Notes under the pieces: model-generated
What the model was told of the DNA's origin: nothing
Databases searched by the model: none
What the model saw: the letters and a program-made list of their open reading frames with translations, nothing else
In this document: piece by piece, positions 10,648 to 21,850 of the stretch
How positions within the stretch are numbered: position 1 is the first letter of the stretch
Layout of the letters: each line of letters begins with the position of its first letter
DNA from: Hirsutella rhossiliensis
Taxonomy: Eukaryota; Ascomycota; Sordariomycetes; Hypocreales; Ophiocordycipitaceae
Reading direction: 5' to 3'
DNA length: 64,000 nucleotides
NCBI RefSeq assembly: GCF_020360975.1
Contig: NW_025408673.1
Coordinates: forward strand, 2,046,001-2,110,000
Made by a program: the position numbers and the translations under genes

Positions 10648-11910
10648 CTTAGAGAGGAAACGGGGAAGAATTGCTCCTTTTGGCTCAAAACGTAAATAAT
10701 AGCCCCAACTAGGCACTTGAATGCCGACTACAGTTTTTACAGCTGCGCTTCAAAACCCATACTAGCTTTGAATATACCCATAACGCTTTCAGCATTGAGG
10801 AAGGTTCGTAGCTTTCTTCGTTGTGTGTCACTATCATTACTATGTAGTATGTAGATTAAAGATGTAATTACTACTCCCCTTTGTTTTTTATAAAAAAAAC
10901 TCCAATAATCTAGCTGGATTGCGTACTTGGTATAAATCGGGAAAACAGGCACCGAGAGCTGCAGGGTAGTAATAGCCCCCCTCTTGAATCTACCAACGCG
11001 GCTCTCGTTTTCCCCTCCACGCTGTCAACCTACTTGGTCTTGATCTGCGAGGTGCGTACGAAGTAAAGCTCACATTATCCTGTCGGTGGTTGATGCTGCC
11101 CGACTAGGCCGCCGTCTCTGCATATTAGTAAGTACCTGTAAGTTGTATGGGTCTGAGACGCCAGAGATCAGCGCTAATTACCTCTCTCTCTAACGCGAGC
11201 TGTGGGCGGTCATATATTACTCAGAAACCTGCTAGTACTTCTGGCCCGGCAAAGAATTGCACCGAGCAGGACTTCGAGGCGTCGGGAACCCAAGTCTGGT
11301 TGGGCCGATGATTTGATGCTGCTGATTCTGCTGGGTTTGCCGATTCTGCCGATTACGCTGATACCTTCTGCTCATCCCGCCGATCTGTACTTTCGTACGG
11401 AGTACAGGGATACACATCGGCTCCGCTTCCATCTTTCTTTGACCCATCCCCTCAGTGGCTCAGTGGGGCCACCGCCGCCGATTCGGCGACGGCCCGAACA
11501 CGACGACTCGGCCGACGGCCCGCGGGGCCACCACCAACACGAGGACCCCCTGCTGCAGCATCCCCGCCCGCGCGCCGGCTGCACTAAAGGATGACGGCCT
11601 AACCTCCTTGACGTTCCTCCTTGTGTTCCTGTGCAGTGTACTTGTACACCCGGATGAGGACTTTCCTTTCCTGGCACCCGGGCTGTACAGAAATGAAGAT
11701 GAGGTTTCTAGACCCGCTTTAACCTGTAAGCGATCGGGATGTCGTCGGTGCAGTGCCACGCTATGACTCAAACCCGTCTATTCATGTGATGAAGCATCTA
11801 TGTATTTAGCGGGACGGCTGCTTGTCATCCCAAAGTGCATGTTTTTTCTCTCTCCACGCCCAATCACCTCTTGACGCGCTGTCTTCTTCCTCGTCTCATC
11901 ACAAGATTGT
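10648..11910. other. Intergenic region between aminotransferase and transporter
   Basis: No supported gene. AT-rich downstream part to about 10930, then pyrimidine-rich promoter-like sequence ahead of 11911. Short open frames on both strands around 11200-11770 overlap each other and show no domain. Confidence 0.5.
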
Positions 11911-13949
11911 ATGCAAAACAGCATGACAACCGTCGAGGTCGAGCTCGATCACCTCGGGGCTTCGCAGGTCAAGCTTCAGTGTCCGGCAAAGGTGAGCACC
12001 CCGCAACTGAGTTCCGGCTTCTCCGCCGAAGACTCGTCAGACCGTGAAAATGATGCCGAGGCCGGCACCGGCGACGATGATTCCTACCGGCCGCCCAATG
12101 CTCTCGCAGGCAGCCCGGATGTTAAAAGGGTTCCTTACCCGATAACTAGGGCGGGATGGATCGTTATTGTCATGGGATCTCTGGAGAGAATGGCATTTTA
12201 TGGTGGGAGTACGCCTTTCCAGAACTACATCCAAAGAAGCGGGAGCCCAGGTCATCCCGGACGGCTCGGGAAGGGACAGGTGGCGGCTACGGCCTTGAAT
12301 CAGTACTTGTTAGTCGAAGCTGCCGAGACGTGCTGACCAGCTTGGCGAGACTGAGTGACTGATGTTATTATTGCAGCTTCTTTCTGAGCTACCTGACCCC
12401 TGTCATGGCGTCGGCCATCTGTGATAGTGTCTCCGGAAAGTATGGCGTGATTCTTGCCTCGTCTATCGCGGGCATTGCGGGCTGGGGCCTCATAGCAGGC
12501 ACCTCGGTTCAGTCAGTTGCGGTCGAGGGTGCGTTGGCAGGTCTGGTGGTCGGCATGGCCGCCGTGGCGGCTAGTTCCGGAGGCGTGAGTTCCATCATAC
12601 CGGCATTTGCTGCGGACCAGGCTCGTGGGACAGGCATGACTGTCGCCTCACCCTCAAACCCGACACTGCGAGGGCGTCTTGTCAGCTGCCTTCTTGGCCG
12701 CAAGCAGGCTCCACGTGGTACCACGAAGATTGTGTACGATTCTTCTCTGAACGTTTCACACATCTTCCACTGGTATTATCTTTACATCAACGCCATTGGA
12801 TTGGTCGGATCTCTTGCGACGCCTTTCATCGAAATCTACTCGACGTACCCGGTCGTCTTCCTTTTCGCGACGGGCTCCATGGCTCTCGGCACAGCCGTGC
12901 TTGTGTTAGGCAAATCAACATTCAAGATGGTCAAGCCCCAACAGGGGCTTGTGAGCGACTGCGTAAAGTCTGTCAGGATCTCGCTTGCCGAGCGCAAGAG
13001 AAGCCGCTCGGGCGGTCTCGCATGCGGCCACTTCTTGGATCGATCAAAGGCTAGTTACCAAACGGCTTTGTACGGCGCCAATAGTAGTGGAGTCGCCGAC
13101 CAGACAGTCGAGGATCTCAAACGTGCCTTGGATACGCTGCGCATTCTCCCTCCGCTCGCCGTTTTCTGGCTGGCCTTCAACCAGTGCTCCCACAACCTCC
13201 TCTCCCAAGCGAGTCAGATGCGCAGGCCGTCGTGGTTGAGCAACGACCTGATGACCAACGCGAACCCGATCGCACTCACCGTCTTCGTGCCCGTTCTGGA
13301 TCACTACGGCTTCCCCTGGTTGAGAAAGAAGGGCTGGGAGCCGACACCGATTAAGCGAATGACCTTTGGTTTCCTGCTGGCGTCTCTCGGAATGGTGTAT
13401 GCCGCCGTGTTGCAGGCTTTCATCTACCGTGCGGGCCCGTACTTTGATCATCCCGGGGACCGCTCCAACAACATTAGCGTGTGGTGGCAGCTGCCGCCAT
13501 ATACTATCGTGGCGCTGGCAGAGATATTGTAAGTAACGTCCCTATAACCCCGTCTTGCTTGCTCTTGGGGAACGAGAACATGTAGCTAAATTCGCTTCCA
13601 CACGATTTAGCGCCGTCATAACAGCGCTCGAGTACGCCTATAGTCGCTCTCCGGCTTCCATGAAGACGTTCGTGTCGGCGATGAATGCAGTTCCGAATGC
13701 CGTGGCCTCTCTTCTCGTTTACGCCCTCCTCCCGCTCAACAGAGATCCTTATCTCACATGGAACTTCGCGACAATTGCATGTAAGTAGTGACCAGCCTGG
13801 CCTCGAGAATAGACCCAGACAGTGGCTTACAGTTTATGGCAGTGCTTGCCTTCACCACGACCATAGTATTTTGGTGGCTATTCCGAAAGGAGGACCGAGA
13901 GTGGAAATCCGAAGCCGACGATAAGCATCGTGATGCGCTCAACCTGTAA
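11911..13949 (+). CDS. POT/PTR2-family oligopeptide transporter
   Basis: Four exons were read from splice sites: 11911-12308, 12377-13528, 13611-13780 and 13843-13949, giving 608 aa. Introns are 68, 82 and 62 bp, with GTTAGT or GTAAGT donors, and all phases fit. Proton-coupled oligopeptide transporters are plasma-membrane proteins with about 12 helices. Family signatures include a first helix ending ERMAFYG near residue 90, PFQNYIQ, LGKGQ..ATALNQ followed across intron 1 by YFFFLSYLTPVM, FHWYYLYIN, and across intron 2 EIFAVITALEYAYSRSP with SMKTFV. The protein ends in an acidic, lysine-rich cytosolic tail. Its position next to an NRPS-like and an aminotransferase gene suggests it moves a cluster product or an amino-acid precursor; general di/tripeptide uptake is the alternative. 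Confidence 0.9.
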
Positions 13950-16138
13950 AAAACCGACTATGCCTGCGTGAAGCAGTTGATAGGAACATCTTTCGGATCA
14001 AATTTCTTGATGCGGTTCAATCAATATTGCAGCTTCCTGGCACGACAAGTTTAATTATATCGGAAACCGTCTCTAGCGTGTCCTCGCATCAGGTAGGGCC
14101 CGAGGTGTCTACTTCATACATCTATATCCGTCTTCACTGTATATGCAAGTTTTCTACTTCTCAATCATCCCTTTCCACTCAGCTCCCGAGACTTGTTGGC
14201 TCATCACCCAATGGGGTGGACGATCTTGAGCCTCTTCCGCCGCCTGGCTGGCCACCCCAGAAACTATAAATAAGATGAAACTAAAATTGTCACCATCAAC
14301 CTTGACATAACAAGCGCAATGAAGGTTTCAGACGGTCCAGTTCTCTTTGAAAAGATTTCCCTTTACTTAGAGGCCTGGGACGATGCATATGCACTTAAGA
14401 TCCCGTGATTTACTGCCTCATAGGGCTGACTGGGACTCCGGGGGCTGCTGCCAACCACCGACGGCGAATACAAGTCACGGATACTTGCAATCGTGGCCTA
14501 GCCGCCCATGCAGTCTCGTCCCGGCTGCTGCCTTGCTGCCTTGCGATGGGCCGTCGTCAGCGTTGATGGATGTTTGATCCTCATAATGTACATCTATTGA
14601 ATGCTAGTTTCTTCTCGCCTGTTCACAAAGAGTCTGCCCGCTGTTCCATGTCGAGCCGTTTTGTTGCCAACGCGAATTGAACTATGGCATATACAGCCTT
14701 TATGCTCGGTTTCTACTTGTCGTCGTCTAATACTGCTTTGCCTCCTAGAAAGAAGGACAAATTGCCTATCTTTTTTATCCGCAGTCGGCTAAACTTTTGC
14801 GCTGCGTCGTCTACTTTTTATATCGGGAAAGAAAATAATTGCTGCTTGTCTATAATTGCATATATCTAAGTCTATTGCCCTAATCTTATCGAGGCATCGC
14901 GTGGGAGTATCTGAACCTCGTCTCCCACGGCTTCCAGGCCAAGGGCGAGGCAGATGCTGCCAAGCTGCAAGAAGCCAGAGACGGCTACGACGCAGCTCTG
15001 GCGGAAAGGGTCCTCGCCGGAAACCCGCCTAGGCCGTACTTGATAGTACTGGCCGGTTGGATGTACATCTTTGGGGGAAAGTTCTAGGACCCCGTTGGCG
15101 CAGCGGGAATCAAAGTCATCAACTTGCACCCAGCGCTTCCAGGTCGGGATAAGACGCGATGCATGGACAAAAGCGAGTGCACTAACAGCGGCTGCACCAG
15201 TAGCAAACTGGCGGCATGGCATCTGAAGTCTTTGGCGATGCGCGGCTGGCTGTGTCTCCAGGTTTGTCGCGCTTCACTTCGCAAGGCATCAACTCAGCGT
15301 GCTCTTTGGAAGCGCTCGCAACATGCATGAGCTTGCATCCCAACACAATTCTCTGCACCGGGACTCGCGGTGCAGGGATTGGAGATGACGAATGCACGCG
15401 CTCGCTCGCGATCGATGCGAGGATCTCCTCAGCGCTGGAAATTAGCAACCCGAGCCCCGTCAGGGTCGGTGGAATGGGGGATTGTGACAAACAGATAGTC
15501 ACGACCAAGTTTTCTTGAAAATATCAGCATCGCAGGCTGTGCGAATCACGGCGCTCGGCGAGAGCCTGGGTGGCGGCGGAGGATGCACGGCTACAAAGCG
15601 AGTGCAATAGGAAACGGCGAAGGGAGAGAACAGTCAGTGCACTGTTATTGCATGCAGCGATAAACGACGACCGTGGATGGCGATGGTGAGGCGCGCCGGT
15701 GAATGGAGGGCTTGGAGGTGCGCGCAAAGTAGGGTATATAAACAATAAAAGACCACCATCCAGGTGGAGTTGGACCTCCCATACGGACTAATTTCTTGCC
15801 TTTTACCAGAGATTACCGTGGGATTGGCCAAAAATACTCCATTCTCCCAATCTTTGGAACCCCTCATTCGAAACCCCCCAGTGGTTTTTTTTGCTTTGTT
15901 TTGTCACGGCGCTCCTTCAAAGCCAACTACGAGCGATTCGTATTTTCGTTTCTTTTGTCAATGACGCCTGAGATTTGATTGTCGCCGGCCTCAACACGAG
16001 CTGAGTTCTGGCCTCATCCCAAAGGAAGCCATCGATCATCTGTCCATGCGCGCCTTGCAAAGCGTCGAGCTTGATTACAATTAGTCAATTACCTACATAC
16101 TTCCCGTCCGCCGCGCTCCGCCTCCCCTCGTGCGATCA
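13950..16138. other. Intergenic region, one weak minus-strand open frame
   Basis: Apart from the possible small gene at 14872-15222, nothing convincing is present. 13950-14870 is AT-rich without a good frame. 15520-16138 contains purine/pyrimidine-rich stretches and no clear gene. Confidence 0.5.
14872..15222 (-). CDS. Possible small protein, unknown function
   Basis: ATG 15222 opens a 116-codon frame. Its codon third positions are rich in C and G, as in the host genes, and its first 22 residues are hydrophobic enough for a weak signal sequence. A second open frame without ATG (15182-15508) lies directly upstream in another frame, so this may be the 3' exon of a larger spliced gene, or a relic. 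No family was recognised. Confidence 0.3.
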   Translation of the reverse strand: MPCRQFATGAAAVSALAFVHASRLIPTWKRWVQVDDFDSRCANGVLELSPKDVHPTGQYYQVRPRRVSGEDPFRQSCVVAVSGFLQLGSICLALGLEAVGDEVQILPRDASIRLGQ

Positions 16139-17365
16139 TCATTGCCTTCCGCGCAAGTCCGATGGAAGCAGCCGGTCGATGTCGTCGGTGATGTCTTGGA
16201 GGGGAAACTCGGACCGGTTTCCAGCTCCAGCAGGCTGTCCCGGGACCTTGACATTCGCGTCGCCGAAGAACTCGAAGACGCACAAGATGCGCTGTCCGAC
16301 TTGCACGGCCGTCACGACGCGTATTCCCTCGGCAGCCATTCCGTTCGGAACAGCCCCGAGCTTCTCGGCCGTCGCCCAGTGGTCGTTTGAGTGGAGGATG
16401 ACGGTGCCGACGAAGGCGTCCGACACGAGAAGGATCTTGCCCCCGTACATGGCAGGCAGAACCGCGGCGTCGAGGCTTTCGCCGACGTTGGAAACCCTGC
16501 CGCCCTGCTTCACCGGAATGGCGTTGGGACTTCCTGGCGTGTGGATGTCGAACCAGACCAACTGGCTTCCATCTACTCCTGTTTGGTATGCCCCGAGGAG
16601 CTTGCGGTTCTGATACATGGCTATCCCGTTGATGCCGACCACCTGCGAGTCGCTCGGCCCCAGCCACCACGGCGTGGCAGCCTGCGTCGTGATGTTGACG
16701 TGCATGAGACTGGGCGGAAACGTGCCGCATACAAACGTGTTGCCGTATCCGTCGTGCTCTATGTCTTGAAACCCCCCGTATGCGCCGCTCGTGACCCTGG
16801 ACAGGTCGATTGCCCAGAGCACCCGCTTGGTTTTCAAATCGTAGCGGACGAGGTTGTTCTCGCCCGCTATGTTTCGCCCGAGCGTGTTAAAGGCGTTGCC
16901 GGCGTTGAACATGATGGACAGCTGGTCGCGGGGGGCATCCAGCTGCACGCCGCTGGCATGTAGCTCCGGCCGGCCTGAGAATCTGTCATCGGTTATGCTG
17001 CCGACCACCTCGTTCTTGACCGGGTCCCAGACAGCGACGGAAGCGTTCCACAGCACGCTGCGGGTGTAAGTCAGTGCTAACAAGACGTTGCCGGCGGTCA
17101 CGAGGCCGTACCTAAAATATACGAGACACCGCTTTGGGTCAAACTCGGCGTTTTCCGGGTACAGCTGGAATCGATTCACCGTCTTGTTTCCGGGTGACAC
17201 GTCGCAGCTCGGAGCGGCGTAGAATCCCGGAGGCGGGCGGTAGAGGCTGTCGGCGATATGACCCTCTGACCTCGCGCCGGTCAGATGTGGGGACCCAGGG
17301 GGGGCCGACAGGAGCAGAAACAGTAAAGGGGCGAGCATTTTGGGCACGCGGATAGATTGTATCAT
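16139..17365 (-). CDS. Secreted TRI14-like protein
   Basis: Intronless gene. ATG 17365 gives 408 aa. An internal ATG at 17338 gives 399 aa and places the hydrophobic run MLAPLLFLLLSAPPG at the very start, so it may be the true start. The mature part begins with a GARSEGHIADSLYRPPPGF-type segment and continues with repeated W-D and strand-turn patterns (for example AVWDPVKNEVVGSI, RYDLKTKRVLWAIDL, WFDIHTPGSPNAIP). These suggest a secreted beta-propeller. The overall pattern recalls TRI14-like proteins, named after a trichothecene-cluster gene linked to virulence in Fusarium and without a known reaction. That match is from memory of the family and is moderate. No trichothecene synthase or other TRI gene is seen here. 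The preceding 500 bp upstream show no gene. Confidence 0.65.
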   Translation of the reverse strand: MIQSIRVPKMLAPLLFLLLSAPPGSPHLTGARSEGHIADSLYRPPPGFYAAPSCDVSPGNKTVNRFQLYPENAEFDPKRCLVYFRYGLVTAGNVLLALTYTRSVLWNASVAVWDPVKNEVVGSITDDRFSGRPELHASGVQLDAPRDQLSIMFNAGNAFNTLGRNIAGENNLVRYDLKTKRVLWAIDLSRVTSGAYGGFQDIEHDGYGNTFVCGTFPPSLMHVNITTQAATPWWLGPSDSQVVGINGIAMYQNRKLLGAYQTGVDGSQLVWFDIHTPGSPNAIPVKQGGRVSNVGESLDAAVLPAMYGGKILLVSDAFVGTVILHSNDHWATAEKLGAVPNGMAAEGIRVVTAVQVGQRILCVFEFFGDANVKVPGQPAGAGNRSEFPLQDITDDIDRLLPSDLRGRQ

Positions 17366-18405
17366 TTCACGAGAGAGTGGCAGCAATTGGAGACGGTATA
17401 TGCGGACTCGCTATAGATGACGGGCATCGCCATTTTTATATGCCATCTCATAGCGGGCGGACGGCCCGGGACGTGACGTCTGGTTTCTATGGTGAGCTCC
17501 ATCGAGTTGCTGGTTGACTGGCCGGCTCGGGTAAGACGCAAAGCCTGATGAATCCTTGCGTACGGATTGGATCTCGCTAGGCCGGCATCGCCCGCGCAGT
17601 CCTAGCGGCCCCGGAGTGCCGGACTCTTAACACCAGGGCCATGGACTGGAGAAAAAGCGCCGCCGAATTGGCACGGCCCCTTTGGTGGTTATCTCATAAG
17701 TTGGAGCTAAGATTTTGAGGCTGGCACGGCCGAACAAGGCAGAAGAAGCGGCTGAAGAGTGTATCAAAGGAACTCGTGTGAAAAGCAGACAAGCTTCGAA
17801 ATGAGACTCACGAAGAGTTTCGGGGCAAGGCACAGAATAACCGGCTGCATATCAGCTAGAAAATGAGTGAACTACGAGGCAAAACTCGATCAAGTGCGCC
17901 CGGACAACAGCATCGGGACCGTACGGGCACCAACACCGACTAGCCGCTACATGCTGTGACCCCATCCGCGAGCCCGGTTCCAGTGGAAACGTCACCCGTG
18001 TAATCGTGTTTGATTCTAGAGCCATCGAGATGCTCATCTTGCTTTCAAGATTGACCGGAATACCCATGGCGAAGCGCTACGCCGCGGAAATCAGATTGAG
18101 GAAGGGGAGCACAGAAGGAGGCAAGGTGAAGAAGCATTTCCTGTCTTGACCAGGGAACTCCTTGGTACCGGCCATGGCAAGTGCGCGAAATACACTCTTG
18201 TGGTAACCTGATTCATCGACTCGCCCGTGTAAGGCCTGCCATAACCAGCAAACCGGCAGACAATGCTGGAGGATTTACGTGTCGGGGCGAGATTGTGGAG
18301 GCATGTATACTCGATTTAGGCCACAACTGACCTGCAGAGCGCCGGCAAGCTATATAGCGTAGCCTGTTCCTGACTCGGTATAATCTCCCCCCCATGAAAA
18401 CAAAC
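17366..18405. other. Intergenic region
   Basis: Promoter region of the TRI14-like gene and downstream region of the ligase gene. Open frames here are short and unsupported. Confidence 0.5.
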
Positions 18406-19818
18406 TCAAGCCAAAACGCTCTCGATATAAGTAAGAACAGGCTTGGACTCGGCACTCTCGCTGTGATACGTCTCCATCCTCAGCGATGCCTCGATCTCCT
18501 CAAGCTCGGGAATCGGCTGCCTCTCGTAGCTTACAGGCCCGTCCGAGATGGAGTGAGGAATAAACGCTGAGCCATTGGTGGTGATGGGCGTCACGTCCTC
18601 GCGGACCCCGATTCCCACAGGGTCGCCATCTACGAACCAAAGTCCCACCACGGGGTAGTGCAAATCGTCCTCGTTGTCCTTGAAGCTCGGGAGCAGCGCG
18701 AGCTCTTGCACGATGTACCCCTCCTTGCCGTATACTCCCGTCTTCATGTCCTGGATCACCTGGCCGTCGGCTTGCAGGACAATGTCGGCGCCTTCGCGGG
18801 CGAAGATTGGCTTGCGCGCAAACTTGGTGAGGGAGGCCGGTGCCTCGTTGTCGAAGAAGGTAGGGAGAAGCCATTTGGAGCGCGGGTCGTCCTTGAACAG
18901 GTCCCAGAGGATGGCAAAGATGGCCTTGTTGCTCCATAGCATCTTGTATGGTGCTTCGATCCACACAGTCCCTCCGGTATATTCCCCGTCCTCGTTGCAC
19001 CGCCCGACAGTCTCCATGTCTTTGAAACACGCCTCTGCGAAGTCTTGCTCGACCATCATCTCCCAAGGATAAAGCTTGAAGATGACGTCGATGTGCTCAT
19101 TCTGCTTGTCATAGAAGCGTCCGTCGGGACCCAAGCCAATGTCCTCCACGAGCAACGTCTTGGTAGACCATCCCGCCTGCTGGCATGTGTCCAGCAGAAG
19201 AGCCGTGTTCATTGTGTCTTCGCCAGTGTCGTCTCCTTCTGCCACCGCAAAGTGCACAGTAGGGCGATGCCCCAATTTCTCCTCAATATGTCTCAAATTC
19301 CTCTTCCATGCCGTAATAAGTTCCTCGGTGATGCAGTTATATTGGTCGTTTCCGCAACCTGTCTGCTCTAGCCAGAGCCACTGAATCGAAGCGGCTTCCA
19401 CAAGCGACGTAGGTGTGTCGGCGTTGAACTCGTAAAATTTGGGCACGCGCAGTCTCGGATCTGGATGGTCAAGGCCCCCAAAGCAGATATCGAAGCGTCC
19501 ATATACGCTGCCCCAGGCGGGCTCCCGGTCCCACGACTCTATAATCTGCCTGAGCGCAAATGCGGGTATTTTCATCTTGCTGGTAATCGTCTCTGGATGG
19601 TCCACCAGATAGTCGGCAGCCTCGCAGCACATGTCAAAGACATCTTGCCCGGCTTTCTTAAGCAGCTCAATCTCCTCGCTAGTAAAGGAATAGTATCGAT
19701 CATCCGGCCAGTAGTTATCTGTAGGGTCCGACGAGTCGGCAGGATTGGTGTACACAAGGCCCTGGCTCTGCACGAGCAGCGTTGCGTTGGGACGCGATTC
19801 CACGGCGACACGTCGCAT
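18406..19818 (-). CDS. Glutathionylspermidine synthase-family ATP-grasp ligase
   Basis: Single-exon gene of 470 aa from ATG 19818; an in-frame stop lies not far upstream. It belongs to the GSP synthetase pre-ATP-grasp family, closest in appearance to the bacterial YgiC/YjfC type. The hallmark is FYEFNADTPTSLVEAASIQW near residue 140. It also has an IFKLYPWEMM segment near 250, WIEAPYKMLWSNKAIFAILW near 285, RKPIFAREGADI near 335 and EGYIVQELALLP near 365, which supply ATP and metal ligands of the grasp. Family members form amide bonds between a carboxylate (in the bacterial bifunctional enzyme the glycine of glutathione) and an amine such as spermidine. Only the synthetase half is present, with no amidase domain. 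Substrates in fungi are not known to me. No signal peptide, so cytosolic. Confidence 0.85.
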   Translation of the reverse strand: MRRVAVESRPNATLLVQSQGLVYTNPADSSDPTDNYWPDDRYYSFTSEEIELLKKAGQDVFDMCCEAADYLVDHPETITSKMKIPAFALRQIIESWDREPAWGSVYGRFDICFGGLDHPDPRLRVPKFYEFNADTPTSLVEAASIQWLWLEQTGCGNDQYNCITEELITAWKRNLRHIEEKLGHRPTVHFAVAEGDDTGEDTMNTALLLDTCQQAGWSTKTLLVEDIGLGPDGRFYDKQNEHIDVIFKLYPWEMMVEQDFAEACFKDMETVGRCNEDGEYTGGTVWIEAPYKMLWSNKAIFAILWDLFKDDPRSKWLLPTFFDNEAPASLTKFARKPIFAREGADIVLQADGQVIQDMKTGVYGKEGYIVQELALLPSFKDNEDDLHYPVVGLWFVDGDPVGIGVREDVTPITTNGSAFIPHSISDGPVSYERQPIPELEEIEASLRMETYHSESAESKPVLTYIESVLA

Positions 19819-20111
19819 TTCTACCGTCTTCCAGGATCCAGTGATGCCGAGAAGTTCTCGTGTACGGGCTGCCAAGAGCGTCTATTCTGTGATGTTGGCT
19901 AAGTCTATCCAACGACAGCAGCTAGCTACTCGAACTTGCTGGAGCCGAGGAGCGGGCACGCCTATTTATTTATCTCGAGAACCCTTCCGCACAAGGTTAC
20001 CACAGAAACATGCCAATGCAAGCCGGAGTCTGCCCCCTATACTTTGTTGCAGCGTGTCCTAGGGCCAACCTTCTTTGGTGACGACAACGAGGGGCAGCTA
20101 GAAACGCCAAA

Positions 20112-20453
20112 CTAGCCACCGCTCGATTTACCTTCGTCCTGAGGGCTCCGCTTTCCAAAGCCGCGGCGGACAATGCCGCCGGTTCCAAAAAGCCCGGCGG
20201 CCTTGCGTGCGTTGTTGACGGGCTGCACCGTGAGTTGAGTGTTGACTGCCTCATCGGCAGCCAAAGGGCCCTGTGCCACGAAGAAGGTTCCCGTGGGGCC
20301 GGCGCCATCGCATTTGTTGGCTTCGATGGCCTTGTTGCCCTTGTCGACACAATCGGTCACGCCAGTGTTGATGGCAGCCGCCTGGCACCCGGTGGCGAAG
20401 AAGGCAGCAGCCGCGAGCTGCAGGGCCGGGAGAGTAATGTGCTCGCCCTTCAT
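20112..20453 (-). CDS. Small secreted protein with dibasic sites
   Basis: ATG 20453 gives 113 aa. An N-terminal signal peptide is visible (about residues 6-25, ALQLAAAAFFATGCQAAA). The mature part has two Cys only, in a segment around TDCVDKGNKAIEANKCDG, followed by a threonine/alanine-rich region. The C-terminus has two dibasic sites (VRR and GKR) that a Golgi Kex2-type protease could cut, leaving a charged tail. No family recognised. The frame extends upstream without an ATG that would fit a signal peptide better. It is on the same strand as, and about 290 bp upstream of, the ATP-grasp ligase gene. Confidence 0.65.
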   Translation of the reverse strand: MKGEHITLPALQLAAAAFFATGCQAAAINTGVTDCVDKGNKAIEANKCDGAGPTGTFFVAQGPLAADEAVNTQLTVQPVNNARKAAGLFGTGGIVRRGFGKRSPQDEGKSSGG

Positions 20454-21850
20454 CTTGACAGCGTTGGAGTAACGGTAAGGATTCTTGGAAAGGAACAGAT
20501 GCTCCCTTGACAAGATTGTAGGACTGCTGCTGTCTGGAGTCTGGCCAAACCCTCAATAACGGGTCAGAAAGACTGCTTTTTTGTCTTGGATTCTTCGTGA
20601 CCATCCGAGGACGGCGATGACACAGCTTCGTATGAAAGGCTTCGAATGAAAGTGAGGTCTCGTTGTATCGAATGGTTCCAGATCAGGGAAAACGGAAGGG
20701 AGGATCCCGGGGAGCGCATGATTTATGAGACCAAATGTGTGGATGAATGAGGGGGAATAGACGAGAAAAAGGCAAACGGGAACAAACTCCATTAGAGCAA
20801 AGCCGCCTCTCAGTCCGGTACGGCTGATGCCGTGACACTAACGCTTGGTGCCAAGCTCAGACAAACTTTCCTCGTCAGCTAGCTGTGAAGAAAACTGCCG
20901 ACGGTCAAAAGCTGGCTACGTATGTTCTTGCGGTTGTGTATTCTTCACTCCTCCTGCTCACATATTTGAGACGCCGGGTAGAGAAGCCATCGCAGTTCTC
21001 GCTACGTGGGGTAGGGACGAGGTGAACCGGGGGGTTCTGAACCTCCCCATACCATGTCATTCCCCATTATAAGTCGCCACGGTCCGCAGTTGGCGCCCAA
21101 ACTCAAATTAGAATTTCTCGATGACGTCTTGCGAGATAGCTAGCGTTAAGCTTATCCATCACCATGCTCATTGCCGAAAGAAAGTGTCAGCAGGATGCTG
21201 CATTGACGGCTGCCCGGGCAAGCGGTTGATGCATCTTCACAGGACTGCCAGACTGTTATAGGCTCTCGAAGTATCATGACTTATCAAGTGGTGTCTGGTA
21301 AGGCGGTAGCCTACCCGCCTCCTTTACTAACTGCTCCACCAAATGTCGAACAGCTGACCTTTGGCCGAATTCCAGCCTACTCAGTTCTCACGTTCTCGGC
21401 ATTTTCAAACACAAGTTTGTCCAAGAATCGCCAATTGCGAACACTGTTTAGCATGAGACCGTATTATTGCTGTACAACTAGACTATTCCGACTGTGACAA
21501 GCGCACCGTTTATGCTCATCTTATTGCTAGGATCTATGATGAGTAGTTGAGTACGCGGCTCTGCGACTGCTGGTTACCCGTAGGCTCCCCTTTGTACATC
21601 GACCAAGGACTCCTGTATATAGCAATACACGTCTTTAAATGAATTTCCACCGCTGCCTCGCTGAGACATGTGCCCTACATTCAGCAAAGGTCCGGTTGCG
21701 TTGCCGACGTGTCGGAACCTTGCACTTGTTTATGTTCTATCATGCTCTAAGTGCCAGCACCAAGGCACATTTGGCGACTGGAAAAGGAATCCTTGAGATA
21801 GCATGCCGCTGGCGGCGATCTATCTGTGTAAGAGTGCGCTTACATTAATC
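20454..21850. other. Intergenic region
   Basis: Upstream region of the small secreted protein gene and downstream region of the GLEYA gene. No gene, repeat or known element recognised. Confidence 0.5.

Noticed and set aside
11202..11771. Overlapping frames of about 100-130 codons ahead of the transporter gene
   Set aside because: Low-complexity translation on both strands; more likely promoter and 5' leader sequence.
16139..17365. Evidence for a trichothecene cluster
   Set aside because: One TRI14-like gene alone, without terpene cyclase or other TRI genes, does not support such a cluster.
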